This document shows positions 6,422-6,424 of a DNA stretch of 6,424 nucleotides, piece after piece. The stretch spans positions 1 through 6,424 of the forward strand of contig CANRMZ010000072.1 in assembly GCA_947631885.1 (NCBI GenBank). Direction: 5' to 3'. This DNA comes from an uncultured Bacilli bacterium. Lineage in GTDB: Bacteria; Bacillota_I; Bacilli_A; RF39; UBA660. The notes below the pieces were generated by a model. The model ran no database searches, was not told the DNA's origin, and saw only the letters and a list, made by a program, of their open reading frames with translations. Position 1 is the first letter of the stretch, and the number at the start of each line of letters is the position of its first letter. The position numbers and the translations under genes are program-made.

Positions 6422-6424
6422 TGT

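Noticed and set aside
1..6424. Recoding of TGA as tryptophan, as in Mycoplasma
   Set aside because: All main frames use TGG for Trp and contain no in-frame TGA, so the standard bacterial code fits.
1..6424. CRISPR array, tRNA, rRNA, insertion sequence or attachment site
   Set aside because: I saw no regularly spaced repeats, tRNA cloverleaf-like motifs, transposase-like products or terminal inverted repeats on either strand.

Overview
The window is AT-rich, with long A and T runs, strong purine-rich Shine-Dalgarno sites and standard TGA stops. This suggests a low-GC Firmicute. A YqfQ/VrrA-like small protein and a ComC-style prepilin peptidase point to the Bacilli/Erysipelotrichia/RF39 side of the phylum, but the lineage is inferred and no marker gene here settles it.

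Left part (1-3831): a lysine-rich C-terminal tail of a plus-strand gene ends at 82, directly on an intrinsic terminator. Convergent to it, and overlapping it at the 3' end, is a minus-strand pair transcribed from about 3850 down to 57. The first gene of the pair is a very large protein of 1155 residues that I cannot assign to a characterised family. Its sequence is an ancient tandem duplication: two units about 475-485 residues apart, each with a helical front part and a short BspA/LRR_5-like leucine-rich block. The second gene is a 90-residue YqfQ-like protein that starts 34 bp after the large gene stops.

Centre (3832-3962): a 131-bp divergent promoter region. The plus side has a good sigma-A-type promoter (TTGATA, 17 bp, TATGAT) with an imperfect inverted repeat over its -10, followed by a strong ribosome binding site and a GTG start.

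Right part (3963-6424): a two-gene type IV pilus/competence-pseudopilus unit. The first gene is a PilC/ComGB-family membrane platform protein with an unusual N-terminal extension of about 125 residues. Seven bp later comes the PilD/ComC-family prepilin peptidase that would process the pilins. No assembly ATPase (PilB/ComGA), retraction ATPase (PilT) or pilin lies in the window, so the rest of the machine must be elsewhere. At the right edge a minus-strand hydrophobic reading frame converges on the peptidase gene and overlaps its last 17 bp.

The most interesting item is the large duplicated LRR-like protein, placed head to head with the pilus genes. Whether it works with the pilus is unproven; the adjacency is only a reason to test this.
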